Source: Chloroflexota bacterium
GTDB taxonomy: Bacteria; Chloroflexota; Anaerolineae; Promineifilales; Promineifilaceae
NCBI GenBank assembly: GCA_024223125.1
Contig: JAAEOP010000398.1
Coordinates: 1-6,017, forward strand
Direction of reading: 5' to 3'
DNA length: 6,017 nt
Under the pieces are notes generated by a model. That model had not been told where the DNA came from. It worked only from the letters and a program-made list of their open reading frames with translations, and ran no database searches. Positions within the stretch are counted from its first letter, which is position 1, and each line of letters opens with the position of its first letter. Positions 1-5,838 of this stretch are shown piece by piece. The translations under genes and the position numbers were made by a program.

Positions 1-60
1 TCCACCAGCGTCGTTTGATTTGGTTCTTCAGGTAGCGTATGTTAGTTGGTTCTTTCTGTT
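1..60 (-). other. left flank of transposon; possible fragment of an interrupted gene
   Basis: These 60 bases lie outside the left terminal repeat. On the minus strand one frame stays open from the transposon end to the window edge and reads KEPTNIRYLKNQIKRRWW, a basic peptide. The plus strand is also open in register, reading PPASFDLVLQVAYVSWFFLLG and stopping at a TAA inside the terminal repeat. Twenty codons are too few to choose between them or to call a gene, and neither is recognised. If a gene was interrupted here, its other part should lie right of 3856, but the two flanks do not obviously join. Confidence 0.2.
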
Positions 61-94
61 GGGGTAAATACGTAATACGTCCGAAAATTCACAC
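61..94 (+). repeat. left terminal inverted repeat of the Tn3 element (IRL, 34 bp)
   Basis: It begins GGGG and continues GTAAATACGTAATACGTCC from position 64, ending ...ATTCACAC. It pairs with 3823-3856 at 33 of 34 positions; the only mismatch is the third base, G here and C in the right repeat. It contains a perfect tandem 7-mer, AATACGT at 67-73 and 74-80. In the family the TnpA transposase binds such ends. Tn3 repeats are usually about 38 bp; similarity here stops at 34. Confidence 0.95.
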
Positions 95-100
95 CCTCTA

Positions 101-3091
101 TCAAGCGGTTACTGGCGATAAAAACGGTTTATCTGGCTGCAAAGGCGGTGGAATTGCCTCCAGATCAATCACATATTCCCCAAACCGCTTGATATGTTCC
201 CTGACATACGGACTGAACGTCGCCACCACCTCTGTCGTCACCGCATATCCTTCCTGCGCCATTTCGTGCAGAACATCCGTCATGTCAACCACATTTTGTA
301 GCATAATCGCGTTAGCAATCAGGTCTTTATACTTGATAATCTTCTCATTCTCGACAGGATCGCGGGATTTCAGAATACCATCACCGCCAAACATTATCCA
401 CTGCGAAAAGCCATTGTAGGATTCTATCTTTGATGTAGCCGCCTGAACTTCCCTGCGAGTTTGGGGATCGGAAACAAATTCCAACAAAAACATGGTACGG
501 ACAACACGCCCTAACTCGCGGAATGCCAGATACAGCTTGTTCTTGGGGCTATCTGTGTTTAGTTTTTGCAACAGCCAAGACGGCAGCAATTTCCCTTTGT
601 GAATGGAAAGGATTACCTGCATCATATCCTGCCAATGATCTTCAATCAATTGCCACTTGACGTGACGGTTGAACCAGGTGTCGATATGCTCAAAAGTGAG
701 ATTTCTGTCCGGTCGATACATGCTAACCTTGTTCCAATTCCGCATTCGGGGCATCAATTTAATCCCCAGCAAGTGAGCCAGACCAAAGACGGCCTCAGAT
801 TGTCCTTGCGTATCGGCATGAACCGTATCCGGTTGCAAAACGGATTTGTTTTGCAGTAACCCGTCCAGGATGTAAACCGCTTCCCAAACCCCGCAGGCAA
901 TGAAACGGCTGAATAATGCAACATAGGTATCAGAAATATGATGGTAGGCGATGCCGCCATAACCACCGTAACGAATGTGTCGCTCACCCAGAAGGTTGTT
1001 TTCGTACAATTCGAAATGCGTGCCGTCGGCAACGGCCGTTTTACCACTGCCCCATATAAAAGGAAGACGAAAACGAGCATACTCATCAATCACATCACGG
1101 ATGGCGGCATCCAATTTATCGGTGGTTATATGTTGGGCATTGAGGCGGCCAATAACCCGCTCTGTCGCCAATACCCGCGCATGGCGAGCAGTTTGCGCCG
1201 GCCCCAAATTACAGCCATAACCAAACACGGTAATAAGGTAACGGGATAGCGGGTCGCGCAATTTAGGGTCTGACCCAGATGGCGGGCCAAAGTGCCGTGT
1301 ATATCCCACCCAATGATGCACATGGTGCAAAACATCGAGCAAATGACGCTCTGTCATCCGTGATTTCATAATGGCTTCTAATTTCTCCGCTTCTTCCGGG
1401 TCAGACAGACGGGTCAATTGGCGCAGGTGTGGTTTGCCATCGGCATCAAAGTATAAATCGCTGGCCTCGGTTTGCGCCTTATCCACCCGCTTGGCTAATT
1501 TTGTGAACTTCTGGCGCAGCGTTTCCACAAAATCGGAAGCGGACGTCGGCAAATTGACAGCGGAACAGTATCCTTCCAGAATGTCCTGGCACTCTGCCCA
1601 GGGCATCAGTTGGGTACGATAGTCCGCATAAGCTTCCGTTCCTTCCACATACAAATCGCCATTGCGAATCCCGTCAGCGACATGGCTGAAGATACATACT
1701 TCCAGGTGATGCTTTTTGAACATTATTTCGCCATCCATCTTTTCCCGAATGAAGGTGTGCCATCGAGGCGTGGTAAAAGAAAGAGAAATATCGGCTGGCA
1801 GATGGGGTTTCCTTTTGTTGCGATGTTCGTGAATAAATTCAAGCGCTTGCAGCAGAATTTTGCTCTGGGTGGCTGACCGAATTTGTAACCGCTCAGTCAG
1901 GCGAAAAGGCACAGCGCGATGATGGCGGTAGCAATCGGGCAGCAAAGGAAGGTAGTTGTTATTGTGATACGCTTGTAGCATTTGGCACTCTATCTGCAAT
2001 TTTTCAGCGCCGCCATTAGCTTGAATGGTTTGCCGCACTCGTTTACCTAATGTCGTATCCTTCTCCTCATTTGGCAACTTGGCAGTTTCTCCAGTGTGTT
2101 GAACGACATCGGCAAAAGCATCAATCATCATTTCATTTATATTACGATGCTTGTCATGGAGCGCACGCAGGCGTTTCTTGGCGTTGTTATGCAGTTTCTG
2201 CATTCGTTTAAGATACATGGTCGTAAGCTGATCGCGTGTCCGCACCTGCATCTGGGAGAGAAGGCAGAGGAGCAAAGTGTACCGTTTTGCCTTTGTTCTC
2301 ACCCCCTTGATGTCGCTGATTTCCATTCGGTAAGCCTGGGAAGCGAACTGCTCCACTTTGGTGCTGGGCAGACCGTCCAGAAAAGGTTGTGGATCCATAA
2401 TCTTTTCCAGTCGCTCAAGATGCTTATCCCACTGACGCACCCATTTTAGGGACGCCTTGGCCGGCAACGCTTTGAGACGGGTGAAACCATTTCGGGTTTC
2501 ACTTTTATCCCGTACCAACAACCCATCCAGAATTGCTTCTTGCTCTTTGGTCAAATTAGCAGTCACCTGAGCGTATAGTTCTTGGTGTGCCTGGTGACGG
2601 ATATGATTGACTAATTCATCAAGCGTGCGATAAGCAGGTAGTTCAAAACGCTCTACAATCAATTGCTCAATAGCGACATTGATTAAATCAGCTGGATCGC
2701 TCATTGTCCGTACAGCTTGCCGAACAATGTTTTCAACCGCTTCCTGTCCTCCGTCGCGGAAAGCTTTGATGTCAAGATGGGTATAAATCGCTTGGCGATA
2801 GCGGCTGCGTGTCATACGGGGAAGATCGTGTAGTTGACCCGGCCAAGGGTGTTGCATTTGCTTGGCTATGTATTTTCCAACGGAGACTGGCACGTCATCT
2901 AATTTGGGCAAGTATCCTAACTTTCGAAAAGCCTTTAGCAGAATCATCATAGCCAACTGTTGAGCTTTATCTATGGCGCGGTTCTCAACGAAAGCTGCAT
3001 CAGATTCAGTCGGGTTATAAAAATGCTCCAATTCATCCTGAGTAAACGAGCTTTTGAAACGAGGATAAGCGGTACGTTCGATAGTTGTCAT
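101..3091 (-). CDS. tnpA: Tn3-family transposase TnpA
   Basis: This 996-aa protein is full length for the family (about 950-1,000 aa). It catalyses strand cleavage and joining at the terminal repeats in replicative transposition. The N-terminal part (about residues 1-170, with ELEHFYNPTESDAAF near 20-34) fits the DNA-binding DUF4158 region of Tn3 transposases. The middle (about 200-560) is helical and charged. The C-terminal half (about 580-965) is the Tn3 DDE domain. The apparent catalytic triad is D689 in KTAVADGTHF, D760 in VHADTQGQS and E890 in TSKIESYNGF; all three are present and spaced as in the family. No frameshift or internal stop is seen. The ATG at 3091-3089 is preceded by AGGAAAG (3103-3097) at a 5-base spacing, which supports this start. 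The gene diverges from tnpR across 107 bp, and its stop is 6 bp from the left terminal repeat. Assignment to the family is firm; the subgroup is not determined. Confidence 0.97.
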   Translation of the reverse strand: MTTIERTAYPRFKSSFTQDELEHFYNPTESDAAFVENRAIDKAQQLAMMILLKAFRKLGYLPKLDDVPVSVGKYIAKQMQHPWPGQLHDLPRMTRSRYRQAIYTHLDIKAFRDGGQEAVENIVRQAVRTMSDPADLINVAIEQLIVERFELPAYRTLDELVNHIRHQAHQELYAQVTANLTKEQEAILDGLLVRDKSETRNGFTRLKALPAKASLKWVRQWDKHLERLEKIMDPQPFLDGLPSTKVEQFASQAYRMEISDIKGVRTKAKRYTLLLCLLSQMQVRTRDQLTTMYLKRMQKLHNNAKKRLRALHDKHRNINEMMIDAFADVVQHTGETAKLPNEEKDTTLGKRVRQTIQANGGAEKLQIECQMLQAYHNNNYLPLLPDCYRHHRAVPFRLTERLQIRSATQSKILLQALEFIHEHRNKRKPHLPADISLSFTTPRWHTFIREKMDGEIMFKKHHLEVCIFSHVADGIRNGDLYVEGTEAYADYRTQLMPWAECQDILEGYCSAVNLPTSASDFVETLRQKFTKLAKRVDKAQTEASDLYFDADGKPHLRQLTRLSDPEEAEKLEAIMKSRMTERHLLDVLHHVHHWVGYTRHFGPPSGSDPKLRDPLSRYLITVFGYGCNLGPAQTARHARVLATERVIGRLNAQHITTDKLDAAIRDVIDEYARFRLPFIWGSGKTAVADGTHFELYENNLLGERHIRYGGYGGIAYHHISDTYVALFSRFIACGVWEAVYILDGLLQNKSVLQPDTVHADTQGQSEAVFGLAHLLGIKLMPRMRNWNKVSMYRPDRNLTFEHIDTWFNRHVKWQLIEDHWQDMMQVILSIHKGKLLPSWLLQKLNTDSPKNKLYLAFRELGRVVRTMFLLEFVSDPQTRREVQAATSKIESYNGFSQWIMFGGDGILKSRDPVENEKIIKYKDLIANAIMLQNVVDMTDVLHEMAQEGYAVTTEVVATFSPYVREHIKRFGEYVIDLEAIPPPLQPDKPFLSPVTA

Positions 3092-3198
3092 GATTTCTTT
3101 CCTAAAAACGATCCTTTTTGCTACAATGAAGTTTGAATGAAAACCACTGATAATACGATAAGGATTTTGACAATAATTGGGTTTTCAATCAAGTTTTT
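3092..3198. promoter_or_regulatory. divergent tnpA/tnpR gap: putative res site and promoters
   Basis: This A+T-rich 107-bp gap separates the divergent transposase and resolvase genes. In Tn3-type elements with this layout it holds res, the site where resolvase dimers bind and recombine, and overlapping promoters that resolvase represses. Visible elements are: the tnpA ribosome binding site (3097-3103); GATAA repeated at 8-bp spacing (3149-3153 and 3157-3161); TTGACA at 3167-3172; and the 9-bp palindrome CAATAATTG (3171-3179). A possible tnpR promoter is TTGAAT (3133-3138) with GATAAG (3157-3162) at 18 bp. I could not align three clear res subsites, so the assignment rests mainly on position. 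Confidence 0.5.
3097..3103 (-). promoter_or_regulatory. ribosome binding site of tnpA
   Basis: On the minus strand AGGAAAG lies 5 bases before the ATG at 3091. It fixes the tnpA start. tnpR has no comparable site before its own ATG, so the two genes may be translated with unequal efficiency. Confidence 0.7.
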
Positions 3199-3828
3199 AT
3201 GAAACGTACTAGAACGATTGCTTATTTACGGGTTTCCACGACTGACCAAGACGTAGAAAAGAACAAGAGCGACATCCTGCATCTTGCTAATGAAAAGGGA
3301 TTGGGAAAGGTGGAGTGGATTGAGGAACAGGCTTCTGGCCGTATCTCATGGCGGAAACGTGAGATAGCTCAAGTGATGGAAAAGCTACAACCAAGCGAAA
3401 ATTTGGTTGTTAGTGAATTGTCCCGGCTTGGCCGATCAATGCTGGAATGCATGGAGATTCTCTCGATTGCCTCTCAAAAGAAAATTAATATCTATGCGGT
3501 GAAGGGGAACTGGCAGCTTAACCAATCTATCCAATCCAAGATATTGGCAATGGCATTTGCAATGGCGGCTGAGATTGAACGGGATTTGATAAGCCAGCGT
3601 ACAAAAGAAGCGTTAGCGGCCAAGAAAAGGGCTGGTATGAAATTGGGACGACTCAAAGGGAGCGGCACAAGCAAGCTAGACAAGCATCGTCCAGAGATTG
3701 AAGCATTGTTAGAAACTGGCTCTACTCAACGATATATTGCCAGTCGTTTTAAGACAACCGAGTCTAATCTTAGCCGATGGATGAAGAAACATGGGTTAAA
3801 ACGGAAGAAGCAACCAAACAACGTGTGA
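3199..3828 (+). CDS. tnpR: serine site-specific recombinase, Tn3-type resolvase
   Basis: This 209-aa resolvase/invertase-family recombinase should resolve transposition cointegrates at res. The N-terminal catalytic domain (about 1-140) begins TIAYLRVSTTDQD, with nucleophile S13 and R11 in the YLRVST motif. The second active-site segment is SELSRLGRS, with R76 and R79. The long dimerisation helix is AMAAEIERDLISQRTKEAL (122-140), followed by KLGRLKG (148-154). A C-terminal helix-turn-helix (about 162-200, TQRYIASRFKTTESNLSRW) should bind DNA. The size is typical of small resolvases (180-210 aa). The ATG at 3199 has no clear Shine-Dalgarno sequence, only AAG at 3191-3193. No earlier in-frame ATG is apparent, and the motif begins at the usual distance. 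The last codon (GTG, 3823-3825) and the stop (TGA, 3826-3828) lie within the right terminal repeat, so the C-terminus is set by the transposon end. The neighbouring tnpA makes a resolvase role far more likely than an invertase role. Confidence 0.95.
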   Translation: MKRTRTIAYLRVSTTDQDVEKNKSDILHLANEKGLGKVEWIEEQASGRISWRKREIAQVMEKLQPSENLVVSELSRLGRSMLECMEILSIASQKKINIYAVKGNWQLNQSIQSKILAMAFAMAAEIERDLISQRTKEALAAKKRAGMKLGRLKGSGTSKLDKHRPEIEALLETGSTQRYIASRFKTTESNLSRWMKKHGLKRKKQPNNV

Positions 3829-3856
3829 ATTTTCGGACGTATTACGTATTTACGCC
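3823..3856 (-). repeat. right terminal inverted repeat of the Tn3 element (IRR, 34 bp)
   Basis: Read on the minus strand it starts GGCG and then matches the left repeat to its end at ...ATTCACAC. The only difference is C instead of G at the third base. It holds the same tandem 7-mer, read ACGTATT on the plus strand at 3837-3843 and 3844-3850. The repeat overlaps the last sense codon and the stop of tnpR. Confidence 0.95.
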
Positions 3857-3912
3857 TGCAAGTGACAGCCGGGGATTTTATTCAGATTGAGTTGGTGATT
3901 GAGAGGGGGTAA
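3853..3912 (+). pseudogene. 3' tail of a gene cut by the transposon (fragment)
   Basis: From the right end of the transposon the plus strand reads RLQVTAGDFIQIELVIERG and then a TAA stop (3910-3912). The first residue comes from the terminal repeat. The alternating hydrophobic and polar pattern suggests the last beta-strands of a real protein, but I do not recognise the family and 18 codons prove little. The frame is closed upstream by the tnpR stop at 3826. The plus-strand frame left of the transposon does not clearly continue it, which fits a rearranged insertion site. It converges with the ATPase gene that ends at 3947. Confidence 0.35.
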
Positions 3913-3946
3913 TATCCTGGCCTTGATGAACGGCTGGGAGCGGTAA

Positions 3947-5374
3947 CTAAGCTGACAACACCTCATCCAGCGCCGCCAAGTCTACCAGCAACCCCTCACG
4001 AGCTGATAATTCGGTCGCGGCTGCTTCTGTAAACCCGGCCCGCGCAAAGACCGCGTAGTGGAAAGACCATGCTTCGCCGTCTGGTAACTCTTGGCGCACC
4101 TTTGGTCCTTTCTGCTCGATGAGTTCCCGTACCACCTGCCGGTTAACCTTCCCCGCCCCCCATTTACACTCGCCCAACAGAATCTCCCGGCTTTGATGGT
4201 TGATGGCTACCACATCCACCTGCACCCGGCGGCTCCAATGGCTGCCCACTGCTTCCGGAGCAAAGGGCAGGTTGCCGGCACGAGCCTGAGCTACCACCCA
4301 CTGTTGGGCCAACTTCTCAAAGGACAAGCCAACAAAAGCTCGTAGTTCATTTTTGATGTGTGCCGTTGTCTCTTCAGCGGACATGAGCGAGCTTAGATGA
4401 GGAAATAGAAAACGAAAGTAGAAGCGGAAGAAAGGATCGCTTAGGTGATACCGCCCTTGTTTCGATTTACGTTGCTGTGCCGTTGTCAGCGTCGCCGGCA
4501 GGCGGCGTTCTACCATGTGTAACTCTTGCAACTTGCTTAAGTGAAAGGTGAGACCCGATGAACCGATAAGGCAATCGTTGCTGATTGCCTTCAACGTATG
4601 GTGGCCTTTACTGATGGCCCGCAAGATGGCTTGATAGGTAGACAAGTCGCGCAGTTCGTCGTGGAGCAGCAGCTCCGGTTCGGCCAAGAAGATGTTGCCC
4701 GGTTCCAGGATGACCTGCCGGATATTGTCAACGAGCGTCAGGTCGTTATCCAACCAGAGCAAGTAAGCGGGAATGCCGCCCACGACCCCGTATAGAGCCA
4801 CCCGCTCTTCGGCTGACCAGCCGGGAAAGAACTCGCGCAAACTGGAGAACGGCAGCGGCTGCAAATGCCACTGACCGGTAAAACGGCCGAACAGCGGTGA
4901 TTGATGTTGCATGATCGCTTCCATCGTCGTCACTTGCGAACCGCATAACACCAGAACCAGGTTGGAATCTTTCAAGTGGTGGTCCCAGGCGTGCTGCAAG
5001 GCCGAGAGCAAGGCGGGGTCGGCGGCTGAAGCGTAGGAGAGTTCATCCAGGATGAGAATTTGTTTGTCAGCCCTTTCCGCCTGGCGCGGCGCTAGCCAGC
5101 GCCACAAGGCTGGCCAACTGTCAAAGGCAGCGGACTGTTCTTCTGGCATATCCAGCATCGTGGACATGAAGCTGCGACGTTGTAACGCAGCCGGTTCTTT
5201 GTCGGCCGCCCAATACGTGAATGGCAGCCCGCTTTGCTGGGCCCAATGTTTCAAGAGTTCGGTCTTCCCCACCCGGCGACGGCCGTACAGAAGCGCCATC
5301 TGCGCTGGGCCTGGTTGCTTCCGTGTGAGCAGACGATTCAGAAAAGCGAGTTCTTCGTAACGGTCTATGAACAT
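3947..5374 (-). CDS. P-loop ATPase (ATPase_2) with C-terminal DUF234, PD-(D/E)xK-type region
   Basis: This 475-aa cytoplasmic protein has no signal peptide or membrane segment. The N-terminal ATPase domain (about 1-230) starts FIDRYEELAFL, the usual opening of this family. It has Walker A GRRRVGKT (31-38), Walker B ILILDE (D110, E111) and a sensor-like VLCGSQ near 143-147. A winged-helix region follows (about 246-294, with SSGLTFHLSKLQELHMVERR), then the family motif DPFFRFYFRFL (about 313-323). The C-terminal region (about 340-475) fits DUF234, with a PD-(D/E)xK pattern: E353 in SFEK, D387 in VDVVAI, and E402 and K404 in GECKW. These nuclease-like residues look intact. The partner and substrate of the family are not established; it is often described as a stand-alone AAA-like ATPase. 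The start is the ATG at 5374, because AAAGGGA lies 5 bases upstream and the family starts there. An in-frame TTG at 5392 is possible but overlaps that site. No operon partner is seen. Confidence 0.88.
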   Translation of the reverse strand: MFIDRYEELAFLNRLLTRKQPGPAQMALLYGRRRVGKTELLKHWAQQSGLPFTYWAADKEPAALQRRSFMSTMLDMPEEQSAAFDSWPALWRWLAPRQAERADKQILILDELSYASAADPALLSALQHAWDHHLKDSNLVLVLCGSQVTTMEAIMQHQSPLFGRFTGQWHLQPLPFSSLREFFPGWSAEERVALYGVVGGIPAYLLWLDNDLTLVDNIRQVILEPGNIFLAEPELLLHDELRDLSTYQAILRAISKGHHTLKAISNDCLIGSSGLTFHLSKLQELHMVERRLPATLTTAQQRKSKQGRYHLSDPFFRFYFRFLFPHLSSLMSAEETTAHIKNELRAFVGLSFEKLAQQWVVAQARAGNLPFAPEAVGSHWSRRVQVDVVAINHQSREILLGECKWGAGKVNRQVVRELIEQKGPKVRQELPDGEAWSFHYAVFARAGFTEAAATELSAREGLLVDLAALDEVLSA

Positions 5375-5379
5375 ACATG

Positions 5380-5386
5380 TCCCTTT
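5380..5386 (-). promoter_or_regulatory. ribosome binding site deciding the ATPase start
   Basis: AAAGGGA on the minus strand lies 5 bases before the ATG at 5374. It favours that start over the in-frame TTG at 5392. An out-of-frame ATG at 5379 also overlaps the spacer. Confidence 0.7.
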
Positions 5387-5393
5387 GTGCAAA

Positions 5394-5430
5394 AATGATA
5401 GTTATAACAATGATAGTATAAACAATGATA
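5394..5430. repeat. 15-bp-periodic repeat at the ATPase promoter
   Basis: AATGATA occurs at 5394-5400, 5409-5415 and 5424-5430, exactly 15 bp apart. The two full 15-mers (5401-5415 and 5416-5430) are GTTATAACAATGATA and GTATAAACAATGATA, differing at two places. The first contains the perfect palindrome GTTATAAC. They cover the predicted -10 box and the likely transcription start of the ATPase gene. They could be repeated operator sites or a simple tandem duplication in A+T-rich DNA. Confidence 0.6.
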
Positions 5431-5442
5431 AATGAAAAACAA
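5415..5442 (-). promoter_or_regulatory. predicted promoter of the ATPase gene
   Basis: On the minus strand a -35-like TTGTTT (5442-5437) and a -10-like TATACT (5420-5415) are separated by 16 bp, about 40 bp before the ATG at 5374. The -35 match is moderate and the -10 match is good. The DNA is very A+T-rich, so other pairings are possible. The -10 box lies inside the 15-bp repeat, so anything bound to the repeats would affect initiation. Confidence 0.4.
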
Positions 5443-5467
5443 TAAAACTGCAAATTGGGTGTTTTTT

Positions 5468-5489
5468 CATATCCCCCCAAAAAGGTATA
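5468..5489 (+). repeat. left 22-bp arm of the MITE-like element
   Basis: It reads CATATCCCCCCAAAAAGG and then TATA, and pairs perfectly with 5582-5603. The run of six C followed by five A is unlike the surrounding sequence. Confidence 0.9.
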
Positions 5490-5581
5490 TTCCAAAAATC
5501 TCTCTCGAGTACCGATGATCAAAAACTGTTAAAACAACAGGTTATATCTGTATTAGCCTACTCGACTGAAATCCACTGAAC

Positions 5582-5603
5582 TATACCTTTTTGGGGGGAT
5601 ATG
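5582..5603 (-). repeat. right 22-bp arm of the MITE-like element
   Basis: It is the exact reverse complement of 5468-5489. Its outer end, GGGGGGATATG, places a G-run 4 bases before an ATG (5601-5603), which could act as a ribosome binding site. That ATG is followed at once by TAG. Confidence 0.9.
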
Positions 5604-5716
5604 TAGATTTACCCATATTGGATTGACTTAGCGCAAATGATTATTTGTTTGGTGCTGATAGTGACCAAAGGGCCATATATCACCCAAAACTCTTGAAACT
5701 TTGACAAATATTCTGA

Positions 5717-5730
5717 TAAACGACGAGTTT
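5717..5730 (+). repeat. 14-bp direct repeat, copy 1
   Basis: TAAACGACGAGTTT is identical to 5839-5852. Each copy has short inverted arms, AAAC and GTTT. The copies fall in different reading frames of the decayed gene, so shared protein sequence does not explain them. Confidence 0.6.
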
Positions 5731-5838
5731 TTGACCCAAACACACACGATTTTGTCGCTTTGGATATTGTGGCTACAGGAGTGGCGAATTCAAATTATGA
5801 TGAGTTACTGCGGGTATAATACTATCTCCGTAGTAAAT

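Larger units (their letters stand above)
61..3856. mobile_element. complete Tn3-family transposon (tnpA + tnpR, no passenger genes)
   Basis: This is a 3,796-bp unit bounded by 34-bp inverted repeats that differ at one base. It contains only a Tn3-family DDE transposase and a serine resolvase, transcribed away from each other from a shared central gap. Both genes are intact, so the element could be active. Elements of this family move by replicative transposition: TnpA makes a cointegrate, and the resolvase acting at res separates it. There is no cargo. The tnpA stop lies 6 bp inside the left repeat and the tnpR stop lies inside the right repeat, so almost no base is spare. Tn3 elements normally make a 5-bp target duplication. 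The flanks here are CTGTT and TGCAA, and shifting the ends by a few bases gives no match. The exact outer ends are inferred from the GGGG/GGCG starts typical of the family. Confidence 0.93.
5468..5603. mobile_element. MITE-like element with perfect 22-bp terminal inverted repeats
   Basis: Positions 5468-5489 (starting CATATCCCCCCAAAAAGG) are the exact reverse complement of 5582-5603, with 92 bp between. Further in, TCGAGTA (5505-5511) pairs with TACTCGA (5559-5565) at nearly equal distance from each end. No protein-coding frame of note lies inside. A small non-coding unit with matched ends is the structure of a miniature inverted-repeat element moved by a transposase encoded elsewhere. If the element proper is 5472-5599 (TCCCCCC...GGGGGGA), both sides carry TA, the target duplication of IS630/Tc1-mariner-type elements. 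Because the repeat itself continues symmetrically through CATA/TATG, that duplication is not proven. A transcription terminator is unlikely because the loop is about 90 bases. No matching transposase is in the window. Confidence 0.6.

Noticed and set aside
39..419. Plus-strand frame starting in the left flank and crossing the left terminal repeat into tnpA
   Set aside because: Most of it is antisense to the tnpA C-terminus. The start precedes the transposon, so it would be a chance fusion.
2096..2449. 117-codon plus-strand frame inside tnpA
   Set aside because: It is antisense to the intact transposase, and its composition is that of a reverse-complement shadow. No motif or ribosome binding site was seen.
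3913..3946. Terminator between the convergent gene tail and the ATPase gene
   Set aside because: No stable hairpin or T-run could be found in this 34-bp gap. CAGCCG near 3866 and CGGCTG near 3931 are too far apart.
5375..5392. Longer ATPase starting at an in-frame TTG (5392), adding MHKGTC
   Set aside because: The Shine-Dalgarno sequence AAAGGGA lies inside this extension and is correctly spaced for the ATG at 5374, and family members begin at FIDRYEE.
5432..5518. Small plus-strand ORF MKNNKTANWVFF... (28 codons) running through the left MITE arm
   Set aside because: It has no ribosome binding site, crosses the inverted repeat, and joins nothing downstream in frame. It is most likely chance.
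5121..5522. 133-codon minus-strand frame overlapping the ATPase start
   Set aside because: It runs in another frame over the 5' part of a well-supported gene, and its downstream half has the arginine- and serine-rich look of a shadow frame.
5525..5539. Small hairpin CTGTT-AAAAC-AACAG inside the MITE-like element as a terminator
   Set aside because: The arms are only 5 bp and A+T-rich, with no following T-run and no gene ending nearby.
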